A DNA stretch of 64,000 nt from Streptomyces canus (GCF_001514145.1 NZ_KQ948660.1:124001-188000); one strand, 5' to 3'. Shown: positions 1 to 9,048, numbered from the stretch's first letter. Notes: generated by a model not told the origin, from the letters alone. Translations and numbers: made by a program.

Positions 1-2
1 CC

Positions 3-239
3 CGGATCTCCGGTGACGGCGGAATGTTCGCAGTCGGCGCCGACATAGTCCCGGGCACCTACAAGTCCACCGGCAACACCGACGACTCCTGCTACTGGGA
101 GCGCACCAAGGACGCCGGGCACGGCGTCGAGTCGATCCTCGCGAACGACAACGTCAACGGCACGGCCGTCGTCAGGATCAGCGCCTCGGACGCCTACTTC
201 AAGACCAACGGCTGCAAGGACTGGAAGAAGACCGGCTGA
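3..239 (+). CDS. C-terminal part of a secreted/lipoprotein-like hypothetical protein (partial at window edge)
   Basis: The reading frame is open from the first bases and ends at TGA 237-239, so the gene starts upstream of the window. About 78 residues are visible. The pattern (Gly-Asp-Gly, then Val-Pro-Gly-Thr-Tyr, a Cys-Tyr-Trp, a Leu-Ala-Asn-Asp-Asn and a final Cys-x-Asp-Trp-Lys-Lys) is that of small secreted actinomycete proteins with two cysteines that could form a disulfide. I recognise the type but know no function. The internal ATG at 24 is not the start, because coding character continues upstream of it. Confidence 0.6.
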   Translation, partial: RISGDGGMFAVGADIVPGTYKSTGNTDDSCYWERTKDAGHGVESILANDNVNGTAVVRISASDAYFKTNGCKDWKKTG

Positions 240-346
240 GCCGGCCGACCCGCTTCCGTCTCCTTTCGCTCACCACCGGCGGCGCGTCCCACGCACAGCG
301 CGCCCCGCACCTCATCACCTCACCGCATCCCCACCAAGGAATCACC

Positions 347-1141
347 ATGCGTCGTACCGCACTTGCCGCTCTCTGCATCGCCGCCGCGGCCACCGCAGGA
401 CTCACCGGCTGCCAGCCGGACCAGGACAAGGCGGACAGCAGGACGAGCGCGTCCAGCGCATCCGCCGAGCCGGGCAGGTCGGCCGCGCAGAAGGAACCGT
501 TCGCCGGGCTGACCGGCGCCGAGATAGCCGACCGGGCCACAAAGGCCACGACCGGCGCCTCTTCGCTGCGTGTGAAGGGTGCCATCCCCGACGACGAGAG
601 CGGCGGCACCATCAGCCTCGACGTCCTCGTGAACAAGAAGGGCGAGTGCGCCGGCACCATCGGCATGGGCGGCCACGGCAAGGCTGACCTGATCAAGACC
701 GGCGACATCGTGTACATGAAGTTCGACGAGGCGCTTCTGCGTGAGCAGAGCGAGGGCGAGTCGAAGGCGGACACCGAGGCGGCCGTGGCCATGCTGGCCG
801 GCAAGTGGACCAAGACGAAGGCGACGGGTGAGGACGCCAAGGAGTTCGAGGGCTTCTGCGACCTGGGCGCGGTGCTCGACGGCGCCGAGGACAGCAACTC
901 CGACGCGAGCCGCGGCAGCACGACCACCGTCGACGGGGCGCCGGCGATCACCCTGCACGAGAAGGACGGCAAGGACCGCTACACGTTGTATGTCGCCACC
1001 GAGGGCAAGCCGTATCTGCTGCGGATCGACAGCACGGCCGGAGCGGACCAGGGGTCGGTCACCTTCAGCGACTTCGACGAACCGGTCCCGGCGGGGAAGC
1101 CGGCCGGAGAGATCCTGGACCTCGACGCCCTGGGCGGCTGA
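347..1141 (+). CDS. Secreted lipoprotein, LppX/LprG-like fold suspected
   Basis: 264 residues. The N-terminus has Arg-Arg, a hydrophobic Ala-rich stretch and a lipobox Leu-Thr-Gly-Cys at about residues 19-22, so the mature protein is predicted to be lipidated and anchored outside the membrane. A Ser/Ala-rich linker follows, then a domain with alternating beta pattern, Gly-rich turns and a 'Val-Tyr-Met-Lys' strand, which resembles actinobacterial LppX/LprG-type lipoproteins. The start has a GGAATC-type weak upstream region but fits the signal peptide exactly. It is transcribed alone and converges on the GNAT gene downstream. Function unknown; the fold assignment is inference. Confidence 0.75.
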   Translation: MRRTALAALCIAAAATAGLTGCQPDQDKADSRTSASSASAEPGRSAAQKEPFAGLTGAEIADRATKATTGASSLRVKGAIPDDESGGTISLDVLVNKKGECAGTIGMGGHGKADLIKTGDIVYMKFDEALLREQSEGESKADTEAAVAMLAGKWTKTKATGEDAKEFEGFCDLGAVLDGAEDSNSDASRGSTTTVDGAPAITLHEKDGKDRYTLYVATEGKPYLLRIDSTAGADQGSVTFSDFDEPVPAGKPAGEILDLDALGG

Positions 1142-1198
1142 GCCACCGGGGCCTGCAGTGCCACGCCGAGACGCGGGGCACCAGGACGCGCCATGGAC

Positions 1199-1223
1199 GC
1201 GGCACGCTCAAAGGGCGTGCCGC
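1199..1223. terminator. Bidirectional hairpin between convergent genes
   Basis: Perfect 9-bp arms GCGGCACGC (1199-1207) and GCGTGCCGC (1215-1223) with a 7-nt loop. The right arm overlaps the last codons and stop of the leftward GNAT gene, so the stem can serve both convergent transcripts. Confidence 0.6.
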
Positions 1224-1951
1224 ATCCACACGTTGGGCTCGACGTACACCGCATACCCGCGCTCCGGCTCGCACCGCACCGGCACCAGCGCCCCGGGCAC
1301 CTCGATGTCGCCCTGGGCGTCGAAGGGCAGTCCGGTCCAGCGGCGCCACTGCTCCAGGGAGCCGGACACCGTCATGGAGGCCGGTGCCACCGCGTGGACG
1401 ACGCCGCCGGCCCGGGCGTGGACGCGCAGCCAGGGGTCGTACGGCAGACCGTCCTGGCGTACCCGGTAGGCGTACTCCTGGATCGCCGTGTGCGGTTCCA
1501 GGTGCTTGGCGCTGGGGCGGACCGGCGCGACGACCTCGCTGAAGCCATGGGCGCGGGCGTTGTCACGCATCGCCGAGAGCATCCGGGCGGACAGGCCGTG
1601 GCCCTGAAGGCGCGGGTCGACGACGACCGAGATCGCGCTGACCGTGTCGGGCGGTACGCCATGACGCAGATCTTCGAACGCCCACACCAGCACCTCGTCC
1701 CAGCCCCGGGCGGGCAGTTCACCGCGGTCCTCGGTGTGGAGGGCGAAGGGGACGCTGTGGGCGTGTGCGATGATCTCGCCCCGCTCGTCCTCGGCGTACA
1801 GCACGTGTTCGGGCAGTTCGGCGGAGATCCGTCCGTAGTGGGCATTGCCCACGGGGTCCTCGGTCACGAACTCGGGCCAGCTGTTGGCCATGCCGAGAAC
1901 GCGCTCCCGCACCTCGGGACGCTCGGCGAGACTCGACACCTTCAGCTCCAT
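1208..1951 (-). CDS. GNAT family N-acetyltransferase
   Basis: 247 residues. The acetyl-CoA-binding motif region appears in the middle as 'Ile-Ser-Val-Val-Val-Asp-Pro-Arg-Leu-Gln-Gly-His-Gly-Leu-Ser', matching the R/Q-x-x-G-x-G/A signature after a beta-strand. The N-terminal 'Trp-Pro-Glu-Phe' and C-terminal layout are like uncharacterised Streptomyces GNATs. Substrate cannot be told from sequence. It is monocistronic and its stop lies in a hairpin shared with the convergent lipoprotein gene. Confidence 0.8.
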   Translation of the reverse strand: MELKVSSLAERPEVRERVLGMANSWPEFVTEDPVGNAHYGRISAELPEHVLYAEDERGEIIAHAHSVPFALHTEDRGELPARGWDEVLVWAFEDLRHGVPPDTVSAISVVVDPRLQGHGLSARMLSAMRDNARAHGFSEVVAPVRPSAKHLEPHTAIQEYAYRVRQDGLPYDPWLRVHARAGGVVHAVAPASMTVSGSLEQWRRWTGLPFDAQGDIEVPGALVPVRCEPERGYAVYVEPNVWMRHAL

Positions 1952-2032
1952 GCGGTCACCGTAGGCGCGGGCCCGCCCGCCGGAAAGCGCATTTCCCGCG
2001 CGCCCCGGCCCACGACCGCTCGGCGCGAGCCC

Positions 2033-2755
2033 TCAGTCCGCGTGGAACCGCGGCGGCGCCGCCGTCGGATTGCCGCCGGCCGGGAGCCTCTGGCCGGGGC
2101 AGCCCGAGAGGACCTTCTCCATCGCGGACTTCTCTGCGGTCGTGACCCACAGGCCGTACTTCTTCTTCACGGCGACCTGGGCGGCCACATACGTGCACCG
2201 GTACCTCTTGTTCGGCGGCAGCCAGGTCGCCGTGTCACCGTCCCCCTTGGAACGGTTGGTGCTCGCGTCGACGGCGAGGAGGTTGAGGGGGTCGTTGGCG
2301 AGAGCTATCCGCTTGCTGGGCTCCCAGTACTTGGCCCCCTTCTGCCAGGCGTCGGAGAGTGCGACCACGTGGTCGATGTCGACCTGGCTGCGACCACGCC
2401 GGTAGGTCACCTCCTTGCCCGAGTACGGGTCCGACTCGAGCACGCCGTAGGACACCTTGCAGTCCCCGCGGGTGAACTTCACGTCCTCCAGATCGCGTTT
2501 GAGTATGTCGTCGCGGGTGTCGCAGTCGTTCGAGTCCGTGTCCGCCCACGCGGTGCCGAACCTGTCGCGCTCGTAACCCGTTTTGGGCGCCCGCCCCTTC
2601 ACGGTGAGCGACTCGGCGGCGGTGAGGGCCGCGCCCGAACCGACCGCACCCCCGGTCTCCTCCGGCCCGCCGGACCCTGTGGTCGTCTCCGCCTTGCACC
2701 CGGCCACGGCGAACACCAGCACGACGGCGGCCGCGGCCCCGCCCCTCAGACGCAT
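2033..2755 (-). CDS. Secreted HNH-family nuclease (DUF1524/GmrSD C-terminal-like)
   Basis: 240 residues from ATG 2755, with a GGGGAGGGG ribosome site just upstream; a GTG directly before it is an alternative. The signal peptide ends in Val-Ala-Gly-Cys, a lipobox, so the protein is probably exported and lipidated. The catalytic part shows 'Val-Asp-Ile-Asp-His-Val-Val-Ala-Leu-Ser-Asp-Ala' followed by 'Asn-Asp-Pro-Leu-Asn-Leu' and 'Asn-Arg-Ser-Lys-Gly-Asp', the HNH/DUF1524 signature. Such proteins are thought to be extracellular nucleases, perhaps for nutrient or eDNA turnover. Longer readings upstream of 2755 lack coding logic. Confidence 0.85.
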   Translation of the reverse strand: MRLRGGAAAAVVLVFAVAGCKAETTTGSGGPEETGGAVGSGAALTAAESLTVKGRAPKTGYERDRFGTAWADTDSNDCDTRDDILKRDLEDVKFTRGDCKVSYGVLESDPYSGKEVTYRRGRSQVDIDHVVALSDAWQKGAKYWEPSKRIALANDPLNLLAVDASTNRSKGDGDTATWLPPNKRYRCTYVAAQVAVKKKYGLWVTTAEKSAMEKVLSGCPGQRLPAGGNPTAAPPRFHAD

Positions 2756-2948
2756 CACGTGCGCCCCTCCCCTTGAAACCCGGTCCGGCCCCCGCAGGGA
2801 GCGCCTTCCCCCGTACGGCGTCTCGCACACCGTAGCGAGCGGGCGCACCGCGGCATACAGGAGGTCCAGACCACAAGCCTTTCAAGTGGCCATTGGGAAC
2901 ATATCGGCCGTATCGTCGTTGCTGAGTCACCTCCGGAAGGAGCTCTGG

Positions 2949-3134
2949 ATGGGCATCTTCGACAGGTTCAAGAGCAACCGCCAGGCGCAGGACAAGGCCA
3001 AGGACATGTCCGACATGGCGGAACGGAAGGCCAACGAGCGGACGGGCAACAAGCACGAGAGCCAGGTCGACGACGCACAGCGGAAGATCGAGGGGTCGCT
3101 CGGCATGGATCGCGACAGGCCCGACCAGCCGTAA
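2949..3134 (+). CDS. Small hydrophilic antitoxin-like protein (MT0933/Rv0909-like)
   Basis: 61 residues, Met-Gly-Ile-Phe-Asp at the N-terminus, highly charged and presumably helical, with 'Lys-His-Glu-Ser-Gln-Val-Asp-Asp-Ala-Gln' near the middle. This matches small actinobacterial proteins of the MT0933-like antitoxin family (PF14013), although no toxin gene is adjacent. GGAAGGAG lies 8 nt before the ATG and decides this start over a much longer in-frame reading. Whether it acts as an antitoxin is unproven. Confidence 0.65.
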   Translation: MGIFDRFKSNRQAQDKAKDMSDMAERKANERTGNKHESQVDDAQRKIEGSLGMDRDRPDQP

Positions 3135-3159
3135 GCACCGAAGACTCACGGAGGACCGT

Positions 3160-3182
3160 CCGCGGAGATCCGTCTCCCGCGG
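3160..3182. terminator. Hairpin between convergent genes
   Basis: CCGCGGAGA (3160-3168) pairs with TCTCCCGCGG (3173-3182) with one bulged C and a 4-nt loop. It lies between the stop codons of two convergent genes. Confidence 0.45.
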
Positions 3183-3188
3183 GCGGCT

Positions 3189-3803
3189 TCACGTCCCGGA
3201 GGGCGCACCCGTAGGCCATGGCAGCACCCTGAGCTCCGGCCATTCCTCCTTCCAGCGCGCGGCCTTGGCCTCGTAGACCTCTCTCGGAGCGAGCACGGGG
3301 TTGGGGCGGACCACCAGGTTGAACACGTCGGACAGCCCGTGGGGTGCGTAGACGCGCCACGTCCCGTCGGGTTCCGGCCGCACGCCCAGACAGCAAGTCG
3401 TCGCGGCGAAGCAGTCAATGGCGGACTCGGTGGAGTCGTACGGCGGGCAGGGCACTCCGAACTTCTGCTCGTACCAGAGGTGCACCCGGGCCTCGTTGCG
3501 GATCTCCACCTCGGCCCGCAGGCCTTCGAACACTTCCTGCCCCGCCTTGATGACGGCGTCCTCGGCCTCCCAGGAGAGATCGGTGTCGTCGAAGTAGAAG
3601 ATGTCGTAGTCCCTGATGCCCCGGGTCGGGGGTCTGCCGGTGACCACGTTCCACACGGTCTGGAACAGGCAGCCCGCCGTCACGTACCAGCCCGGCAGGT
3701 CAAGTGTCGCCGTCCTGGCCATCACCTCGGCCAGGGTCTCGTTCTGGCCGAGCGCGGAACGGAACGCGTCCAGTTGTTCCTCAAGCGGAAGTCGTCCGAG
3801 CAT
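3189..3803 (-). CDS. Nucleotidyltransferase family protein (DUF925-like)
   Basis: 204 residues. The sequence has 'Tyr-Val-Thr-Ala-Gly-Cys-Leu-Phe-Gln-Thr-Val-Trp-Asn' followed by 'Ile-Arg-Asp-Tyr-Asp-Ile-Phe-Tyr-Phe-Asp-Asp-Thr-Asp-Leu-Ser', the G-x-W/N plus paired-Asp pattern of the nucleotidyltransferase fold in the DUF925 family (PF06042). A later 'Ala-Ile-Asp-Cys-Phe-Ala-Ala-Thr-Thr' supplies the usual following helix. The substrate is unknown for this family. The gene is 18 bp downstream of, and on the same strand as, the SCO6745-like gene, so the two may be cotranscribed. Confidence 0.8.
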   Translation of the reverse strand: MLGRLPLEEQLDAFRSALGQNETLAEVMARTATLDLPGWYVTAGCLFQTVWNVVTGRPPTRGIRDYDIFYFDDTDLSWEAEDAVIKAGQEVFEGLRAEVEIRNEARVHLWYEQKFGVPCPPYDSTESAIDCFAATTCCLGVRPEPDGTWRVYAPHGLSDVFNLVVRPNPVLAPREVYEAKAARWKEEWPELRVLPWPTGAPSGT

Positions 3804-3821
3804 CCGTCCTGACTATCACGG

Positions 3822-4736
3822 TCAGACCTTGCCGATGCCCAGGGTCGTCTCCGACGGAAGCAGCCCGGAGGACAGCACCGCGACCCAGAAGTCACCGAGC
3901 AGGTCCGCGAGCCGGTCCGTGTCGACCGTCCCGAGCAACTGCCATGGCGTTGCGGCGAGTTGGTCGGTCTGGTGTTCCACGCGGTGGCGCAGGTCGCGGC
4001 CGGTGTCCGTGGCCTCGCCGTTCTCGTCGAGCAGGCCACGGGCCGTCAGACGCTCACGCGCGGACCCCCATTCCGTCGCACTCCAGCCTCGGCTCTCGAA
4101 GCGCTCCACCGACGCGGCGCCGATCGCGGCGAAGGAGACCAGCGACTCGACCGGGTCGAGGCCGGCCACGAGCAGGGCCGCTATGTGGCCGTCGCCGCGG
4201 TGCTCGCGCAGGATCGTGGCCGCCTGCCACAGCTGGAGGTGAGGGGCCTCGGGCCACTCCAACACGGCGTTGGCCGCTGCGAGCGGACGGCCCGCGGTGT
4301 TCACCGCCTCGGCCGCGCGCCGGGCCAGGGCGGCGGCCTCCACCAGCTCGGGGCTGTCGACCCGGCCACCGAAGATCGCGCGGTAGGCCCGGTCGATCCC
4401 CCGCAGCCTCGCCGCCAGGATCGCACCGGGCTCGGCGGTCGCCCACGCGGAGTCGATGTGCTCGGCGACCATGCGGGGGCTGAAGCTGTAGAAGGCGGAC
4501 GCCACCCGCTCGGCACCCACCGGCCCCAACGGCGCGGCACGCAGGGGAAAGTAGCTCGGCCAGCGCTCCTTCGTGTCGTACCCGAGCGCTGCGGCCTCCT
4601 CGAAGACCTCCGGCGCGTAGTAGAGCACCGCGTGCAGGGGTTCCAGCAGGTGCCAGAGCCGGCGCACACGGGCCGGCTCCACAGCGTGCGCCACGTCGCC
4701 GGTCTCCACCTCGGTCCTGCCGTCGTGCTTCGACAT
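3822..4736 (-). CDS. SCO6745-family helical protein
   Basis: 304 residues from ATG 4736, with GGGGAGG about 8 nt upstream. It contains 'Val-Arg-Arg-Leu-Trp-His-Leu-Leu-Glu-Pro-Leu-His-Ala-Val-Leu-Tyr-Tyr' and later 'Tyr-Phe-Pro-Leu-Arg-Ala-Ala-Pro-Leu-Gly-Pro-Val', typical of the all-alpha SCO6745 family found across actinomycetes. The C-terminal third has a MarR-like 'Leu-Thr-Ala-Arg-Gly-Leu-Leu-Asp-Glu-Asn-Gly-Glu-Ala-Thr' winged-helix pattern. Function unknown. It is divergent from a TetR gene, so it is the likely target of that regulator. Confidence 0.75.
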   Translation of the reverse strand: MSKHDGRTEVETGDVAHAVEPARVRRLWHLLEPLHAVLYYAPEVFEEAAALGYDTKERWPSYFPLRAAPLGPVGAERVASAFYSFSPRMVAEHIDSAWATAEPGAILAARLRGIDRAYRAIFGGRVDSPELVEAAALARRAAEAVNTAGRPLAAANAVLEWPEAPHLQLWQAATILREHRGDGHIAALLVAGLDPVESLVSFAAIGAASVERFESRGWSATEWGSARERLTARGLLDENGEATDTGRDLRHRVEHQTDQLAATPWQLLGTVDTDRLADLLGDFWVAVLSSGLLPSETTLGIGKV

Positions 4737-4779
4737 GACATGCCTCCCCGTCGTCGGCGAAGTCCCTCTAACCCACTCG

Positions 4780-4833
4780 GAACTTGACACTGACTAGATT
4801 GCCTGGGCGACTTGAACTTGTCAATGCCTAGAT
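4780..4833. promoter_or_regulatory. Paired repeats and promoter in the divergent SCO6745-like/tetR spacer
   Basis: GAACTTGACACTGACTAGAT (4780-4799) and GAACTTGTCAATGCCTAGAT (4814-4833) match at 17 of 20 positions and are 34 bp apart. The second carries TTGTCA (4818-4823), which with TACGCT (4840-4845) at 16-bp spacing makes a plausible -35/-10 pair for the rightward tetR gene. The repeats are the natural candidates for TetR binding sites controlling both genes. Confidence 0.55.
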
Positions 4834-4851
4834 CGGGCGTACGCTCTGTCC

Positions 4852-5454
4852 ATGGCATCCGCGGAAACCGACAAGCCGAACCGCTCCGACAAGCAGGACC
4901 GCCGCTACCACCACGGCGACCTCCGCCACGCGATCCTCACCGCCGCCCTCGACGTCATCACCGCCGACGGCCCCGCCGGGCTGAGCCTGCGCGACCTGGC
5001 CCGCCGCGCCGGTGTCTCGCACGCGGCCCCGGCCCACCACTTCAGGGACCGCACCGGGCTCCTGACGGCGATCGCCGCCGAAGGCTTCGCGCTGCTCGCG
5101 GCCGCCCTCAACGACGCCTCGGACCTCAAGGACGCGGGCGGGCGCTATGTACGCTTCGCCCGCGAACACCCGGCCCACTTCCAGGTGATGTTCGCGCCCG
5201 GACTGCTGCGCGCCGACGACCTCGAACTCACCACGGCCCGCGCCCTGGCCACCGACGCCCTGCGCACCTCGGTCTCAGGCGTACACGCCGAGGACTTCGG
5301 CATCGACAGCCGCCTCGCGGGAGTCGCCGCCTGGTCCCTGGCCCACGGCTTCGCCACGCTGCTCCTCGGCCACAACCTTGACGGCCCGGTCGGCGACCGT
5401 GACCCCGAGGAGGTGTTCCGTACCCTCGCGACCACGTTGTTCCGTACGCCCTGA
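4852..5454 (+). CDS. TetR family transcriptional regulator
   Basis: 200 residues. The N-terminal helix-turn-helix is clear: 'Leu-Ser-Leu-Arg-Asp-Leu-Ala-Arg-Arg-Ala-Gly-Val-Ser-His-Ala-Ala-Pro' at about residues 43-59, then 'His-His-Phe-Arg-Asp-Arg'. The C-terminal ligand domain looks like the WHG/TetR_C type. No ribosome site precedes the ATG, and the -10 box TACGCT ends 6 nt before it, so the mRNA is probably leaderless. It is divergent from the SCO6745-like gene and likely represses it and itself. Confidence 0.88.
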   Translation: MASAETDKPNRSDKQDRRYHHGDLRHAILTAALDVITADGPAGLSLRDLARRAGVSHAAPAHHFRDRTGLLTAIAAEGFALLAAALNDASDLKDAGGRYVRFAREHPAHFQVMFAPGLLRADDLELTTARALATDALRTSVSGVHAEDFGIDSRLAGVAAWSLAHGFATLLLGHNLDGPVGDRDPEEVFRTLATTLFRTP

Positions 5455-5517
5455 CGTCACCCGGTGGCCCGACCGCGGCTCACACCGTGGAGGCCACCCG
5501 GTCACGGTCCCCCGCCG

Positions 5518-8500
5518 TCACGACCCCAGGATCGACGTGAGGAACTCCCCCACCCAGCCGAGCAACTCCCGCCCGACCAGCGGCTTTCCGCCCACCTTCG
5601 CCGTCTTCGGGCGTGGCACCAGCACCTGGTGCACGGCCGGCTTGATGACGGTGCCCGGGTAGAGCCGCTTGACCCGCAACTCCTGCGACTCCCGCAACTC
5701 CACCGGCGCGAAGCGGATGTTGGTGCCCTGGAGGACGATCTCGCCGACGCCACACGCGCGTGCGAGCATCCGCAGCCCCGCCACCAGCAGCAGGTTCTCC
5801 ACCGGTTCGGGCAACTTGCCGTAGCGGTCGACGAGTTCCTCCCGTACGGCCTTGACGTCCTCCTCGGTGTTCACCGAGGCGATGGCGCGGTAGGCCTGCA
5901 GACGCAGCCGCTCGCCCGGCGCGTAGTCGTGCGGGACGTGCGCGTCGACCGGGAGCTCGATCTTGACCTCCAGCGGCGGCTCTTCCTCGACACCGCCCTC
6001 CAGGGAGGCCCGGTAGTCGGCGACGGCCTCGCCGACCATGCGGACGTACAGGTCGAAGCCGACGCCCGCGATGTGCCCGGACTGTTCGCCGCCGAGGAGG
6101 TTGCCCGCGCCGCGGATCTCCAGGTCCTTCATCGCGACGTACATGCCCGCGCCCATCTCCGTGTGCTGGGCGATCGTCGCCAGGCGCTCGTGCGCCGTCT
6201 CCGTCAGCGGCTTCTCCGGGGGGTACAGGAAGTAGGCGTAGCCCCGCTCGCGGCCACGCCCCACCCGGCCGCGCAGCTGGTGCAGCTGGGACAGGCCGAA
6301 GTTGTCGCCGCGCTCCACGATCAGTGTGTTCGCGTTGGAGATGTCGATGCCCGACTCGACGATCGTGGTCGACACGAGCACGTCGAACTTCTTCTCCCAG
6401 AAGTCGACGACGACCTGCTCGAGGGCCTGTTCCGACATCTGGCCGTGGGCGGTGGCGATGCGCGCCTCGGGGACGATCTCACGCAGGCGCGCAGCCGCCC
6501 GGTCGATCGACTCGACGCGGTTGTGGATGTAGAAGACCTGGCCCTCGCGCAGCAGTTCACGGCGGATGGCCGCGCCGATCTGCTTCTCCTCGTACGGCCC
6601 GACGAAGGTGAGCACCGGGTGGCGCTCCTCCGGGGGCGTGGTGATCGTCGACATCTCGCGGATGCCGGTGACCGCCATCTCCAGGGTGCGCGGGATGGGG
6701 GTCGCGGACATGGTCAGCACGTCGACGTTGGCGCGGAGCTTCTTCAGCTGCTCCTTGTGCTCGACGCCGAAACGCTGCTCCTCGTCGACGATGACCAGGC
6801 CGAGGTCCTTGAACTTGGTCTCGGAGGAGAACAGCCGGTGGGTGCCGATGACGATGTCCACCGAGCTGTCGCGCAGCCCCTCCAGGACGGCCTTCGCCTC
6901 GGTGTCGGTCTGGAAGCGGCTGAGCGCCTTCACGACCACCGGGAACTGCGAGTACCGCTCGGAGAACGTTCCGAAGTGCTGCTGCACCAGCAGGGTCGTC
7001 GGTACGAGGACGGCCACCTGCTTGCCGTCCTGTACGGCCTTGAAGGCGGCCCTGACCGCGATCTCGGTCTTGCCGTAACCGACGTCGCCGCAGACCAGGC
7101 GGTCCATGGGGATCGACTTCTCCATGTCCTCCTTGACCTCGGCGATGGTGGTGAGCTGGTCCGGCGTCTCCGCGTACGGGAAAGCGTCCTCCAGCTCGCG
7201 CTGCCACGGGGTGTCCGCACCGAAGGCGTACCCCGGGGCGGCCATCCGCGCGCTGTACAACTTGATGAGATCCGCGGCGATCTCCTTGACCGCCTTCTTG
7301 GCGCGCGCCTTGGTCTTGGTCCAGTCGGCGCCGCCCAGCCGGTGCAGCGTGGGGGCCTCGCCGCCGACGTACTTGGTGATCTGCTCCAGCTGGTCGGTGG
7401 GGATGTAGAGCCGGTCGCCGGGCTGGCCGCGCTTGGCGGGGGCGTACTCGACGACGAGGTACTCGCGCGTGGCGCCCTGCACGGTCCGCTGGACCATCTC
7501 GATGTAGCGGCCGACGCCGTGCTGTTCGTGGACGATGTAGTCGCCCGTCTCCAGGGTGAGCGGGTCGATCGTCTTGCGGCGCCGGGCCGGCATCCGGGCG
7601 CCGTCCTTGCCGGCCGCCTTCTGGCCGGTCAGGTCGGTCTCGGTCAGCACGGCGAGTCTCAGCGCCGGGTCGACGAAGCCGTATTCGATCGAGCCGCACG
7701 CCACGTGCACGACGGACGGGCTCAAGGACGCGAGCTCCGCGTCGAGGCGGGCCGCGATGCCCTCGCCACCCAGCACCTCGACGGTACGGGCCGCGGGGCC
7801 GTGCGCCTCGGTCACGAAGACGGTGCGCCAGCCGTCGGCGAGCCAGCCCTTGGTGTCGGCGAGGGCCTTGGCGGTGTCGCCGCGGTAGGTCTCGGGGGCG
7901 TGCATGCCGAGCTGGAGGGTGTCCGCCTCCAGTTCGAGATCCGCCGCGAACGGCGACACCGACCACCACATCATGTCCAGCTCACGCGCGTGCTCGCGGA
8001 CATCGGCGATGGACCACAGGGAGGCCGCGCCGACGTCGATGGGCGCCTCGCCGCCGCCCGCGGTGGCCGCCCAGGACGCCTGGAGGAACTCCTGCGAGGT
8101 GGCCACGAGGTCGGACGCGCGCGTGCGGACCCGCTCCGGGTCGCACACGACGGCCATGGCGCCCTTGGGCAGGACGTCGATCAGGAGCTCCATGTCGTCG
8201 ACGAGGACGGGAGCCAGGGACTCCATGCCCTCCACGGCGATCCCCTCGCCGATCCTGCCGAGCAGGTCGCCGAGCTCGGGGTGCTCCTCGGCGAGGGCAC
8301 GCGCGCGTGCGCGTACGTCGTCCGTCAGGAGCAGTTCGCGGCAGGGCGGGGCCCACAGGCCGTGTTCGGCGACCTCCAGGGAGCGCTGGTCGGCGACCTT
8401 GAAGTAGCGGATCTCCTCGACGTCGTCGCCCCAGAACTCGACGCGCAGGGGGTGTTCCTCGGTGGGCGGGAAGACGTCGAGGATGCCGCCTCGTACGGCG

Positions 8501-9048
8501 AACTCGCCGCGCTTCTCGACGAGCTCCACGCGCGCGTACGCGGCGGCGGCGAGGGCCTCCACGATCGTGTTCAGGTCGGCCGTCTGCCCGGTGCGCAAGG
8601 CGACCGGTTCCAGGTCGCCGAGGCCCTTGACCTGCGGCTGGAGCACGGACCGTACGGGTGCGACGACCACGGAGACCGGGCCGGTCTCGGGGTCGTCGGG
8701 GCGCGGGTGGGCGAGGCGCCGCAGGACGGCCAGGCGGCGGCCGACGGTGTCGCTGCGGGGGCTGAGGCGCTCATGCGGGAGGGTCTCCCAGGACGGGTAC
8801 TCCACGACCCCCTCCGAGGGGAGCAGGGAGCGCAGGGCCGCGGCCAGGTCCTCCGCCTCGCGGCCCGTCGCCGTCACCGCGAGCACGGGCCGGCCGGCCT
8901 CCCGGGCGAGGGCGGCGACCGCGAAGGGACGGGCCGCCGGTGGGCCGACCAGGTCGACGTGCATGCGGTTGCCGTCTTGGGCCGCCGTGATCGCTTCCGC
9001 GAGGGCGGGGTCCTTGACGACGGCGTCGAGCAGACCGTGCAGGCTCAT
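5518..9048 (-). CDS. mfd: Transcription-repair coupling factor Mfd
   Basis: 1176 residues from ATG 9048, the normal Mfd size. The N-terminal UvrB-homology region comes first, then an RNA polymerase interaction region before the motor, then the RecG-like translocase with Walker A 'Gly-Asp-Val-Gly-Tyr-Gly-Lys-Thr-Glu' and motif II 'Val-Ile-Val-Asp-Glu-Glu-Gln-Arg-Phe-Gly-Val'. The motif 'Met-Ser-Ala-Thr-Pro-Ile-Pro-Arg-Thr-Leu' follows, and the C-terminal TRCF domain ends the protein. Mfd removes RNA polymerase stalled at lesions and recruits UvrA. Reading in-frame upstream to 9108 adds only low-complexity Pro/Arg residues. Confidence 0.97.
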   Translation of the reverse strand: MSLHGLLDAVVKDPALAEAITAAQDGNRMHVDLVGPPAARPFAVAALAREAGRPVLAVTATGREAEDLAAALRSLLPSEGVVEYPSWETLPHERLSPRSDTVGRRLAVLRRLAHPRPDDPETGPVSVVVAPVRSVLQPQVKGLGDLEPVALRTGQTADLNTIVEALAAAAYARVELVEKRGEFAVRGGILDVFPPTEEHPLRVEFWGDDVEEIRYFKVADQRSLEVAEHGLWAPPCRELLLTDDVRARARALAEEHPELGDLLGRIGEGIAVEGMESLAPVLVDDMELLIDVLPKGAMAVVCDPERVRTRASDLVATSQEFLQASWAATAGGGEAPIDVGAASLWSIADVREHARELDMMWWSVSPFAADLELEADTLQLGMHAPETYRGDTAKALADTKGWLADGWRTVFVTEAHGPAARTVEVLGGEGIAARLDAELASLSPSVVHVACGSIEYGFVDPALRLAVLTETDLTGQKAAGKDGARMPARRRKTIDPLTLETGDYIVHEQHGVGRYIEMVQRTVQGATREYLVVEYAPAKRGQPGDRLYIPTDQLEQITKYVGGEAPTLHRLGGADWTKTKARAKKAVKEIAADLIKLYSARMAAPGYAFGADTPWQRELEDAFPYAETPDQLTTIAEVKEDMEKSIPMDRLVCGDVGYGKTEIAVRAAFKAVQDGKQVAVLVPTTLLVQQHFGTFSERYSQFPVVVKALSRFQTDTEAKAVLEGLRDSSVDIVIGTHRLFSSETKFKDLGLVIVDEEQRFGVEHKEQLKKLRANVDVLTMSATPIPRTLEMAVTGIREMSTITTPPEERHPVLTFVGPYEEKQIGAAIRRELLREGQVFYIHNRVESIDRAAARLREIVPEARIATAHGQMSEQALEQVVVDFWEKKFDVLVSTTIVESGIDISNANTLIVERGDNFGLSQLHQLRGRVGRGRERGYAYFLYPPEKPLTETAHERLATIAQHTEMGAGMYVAMKDLEIRGAGNLLGGEQSGHIAGVGFDLYVRMVGEAVADYRASLEGGVEEEPPLEVKIELPVDAHVPHDYAPGERLRLQAYRAIASVNTEEDVKAVREELVDRYGKLPEPVENLLLVAGLRMLARACGVGEIVLQGTNIRFAPVELRESQELRVKRLYPGTVIKPAVHQVLVPRPKTAKVGGKPLVGRELLGWVGEFLTSILGS

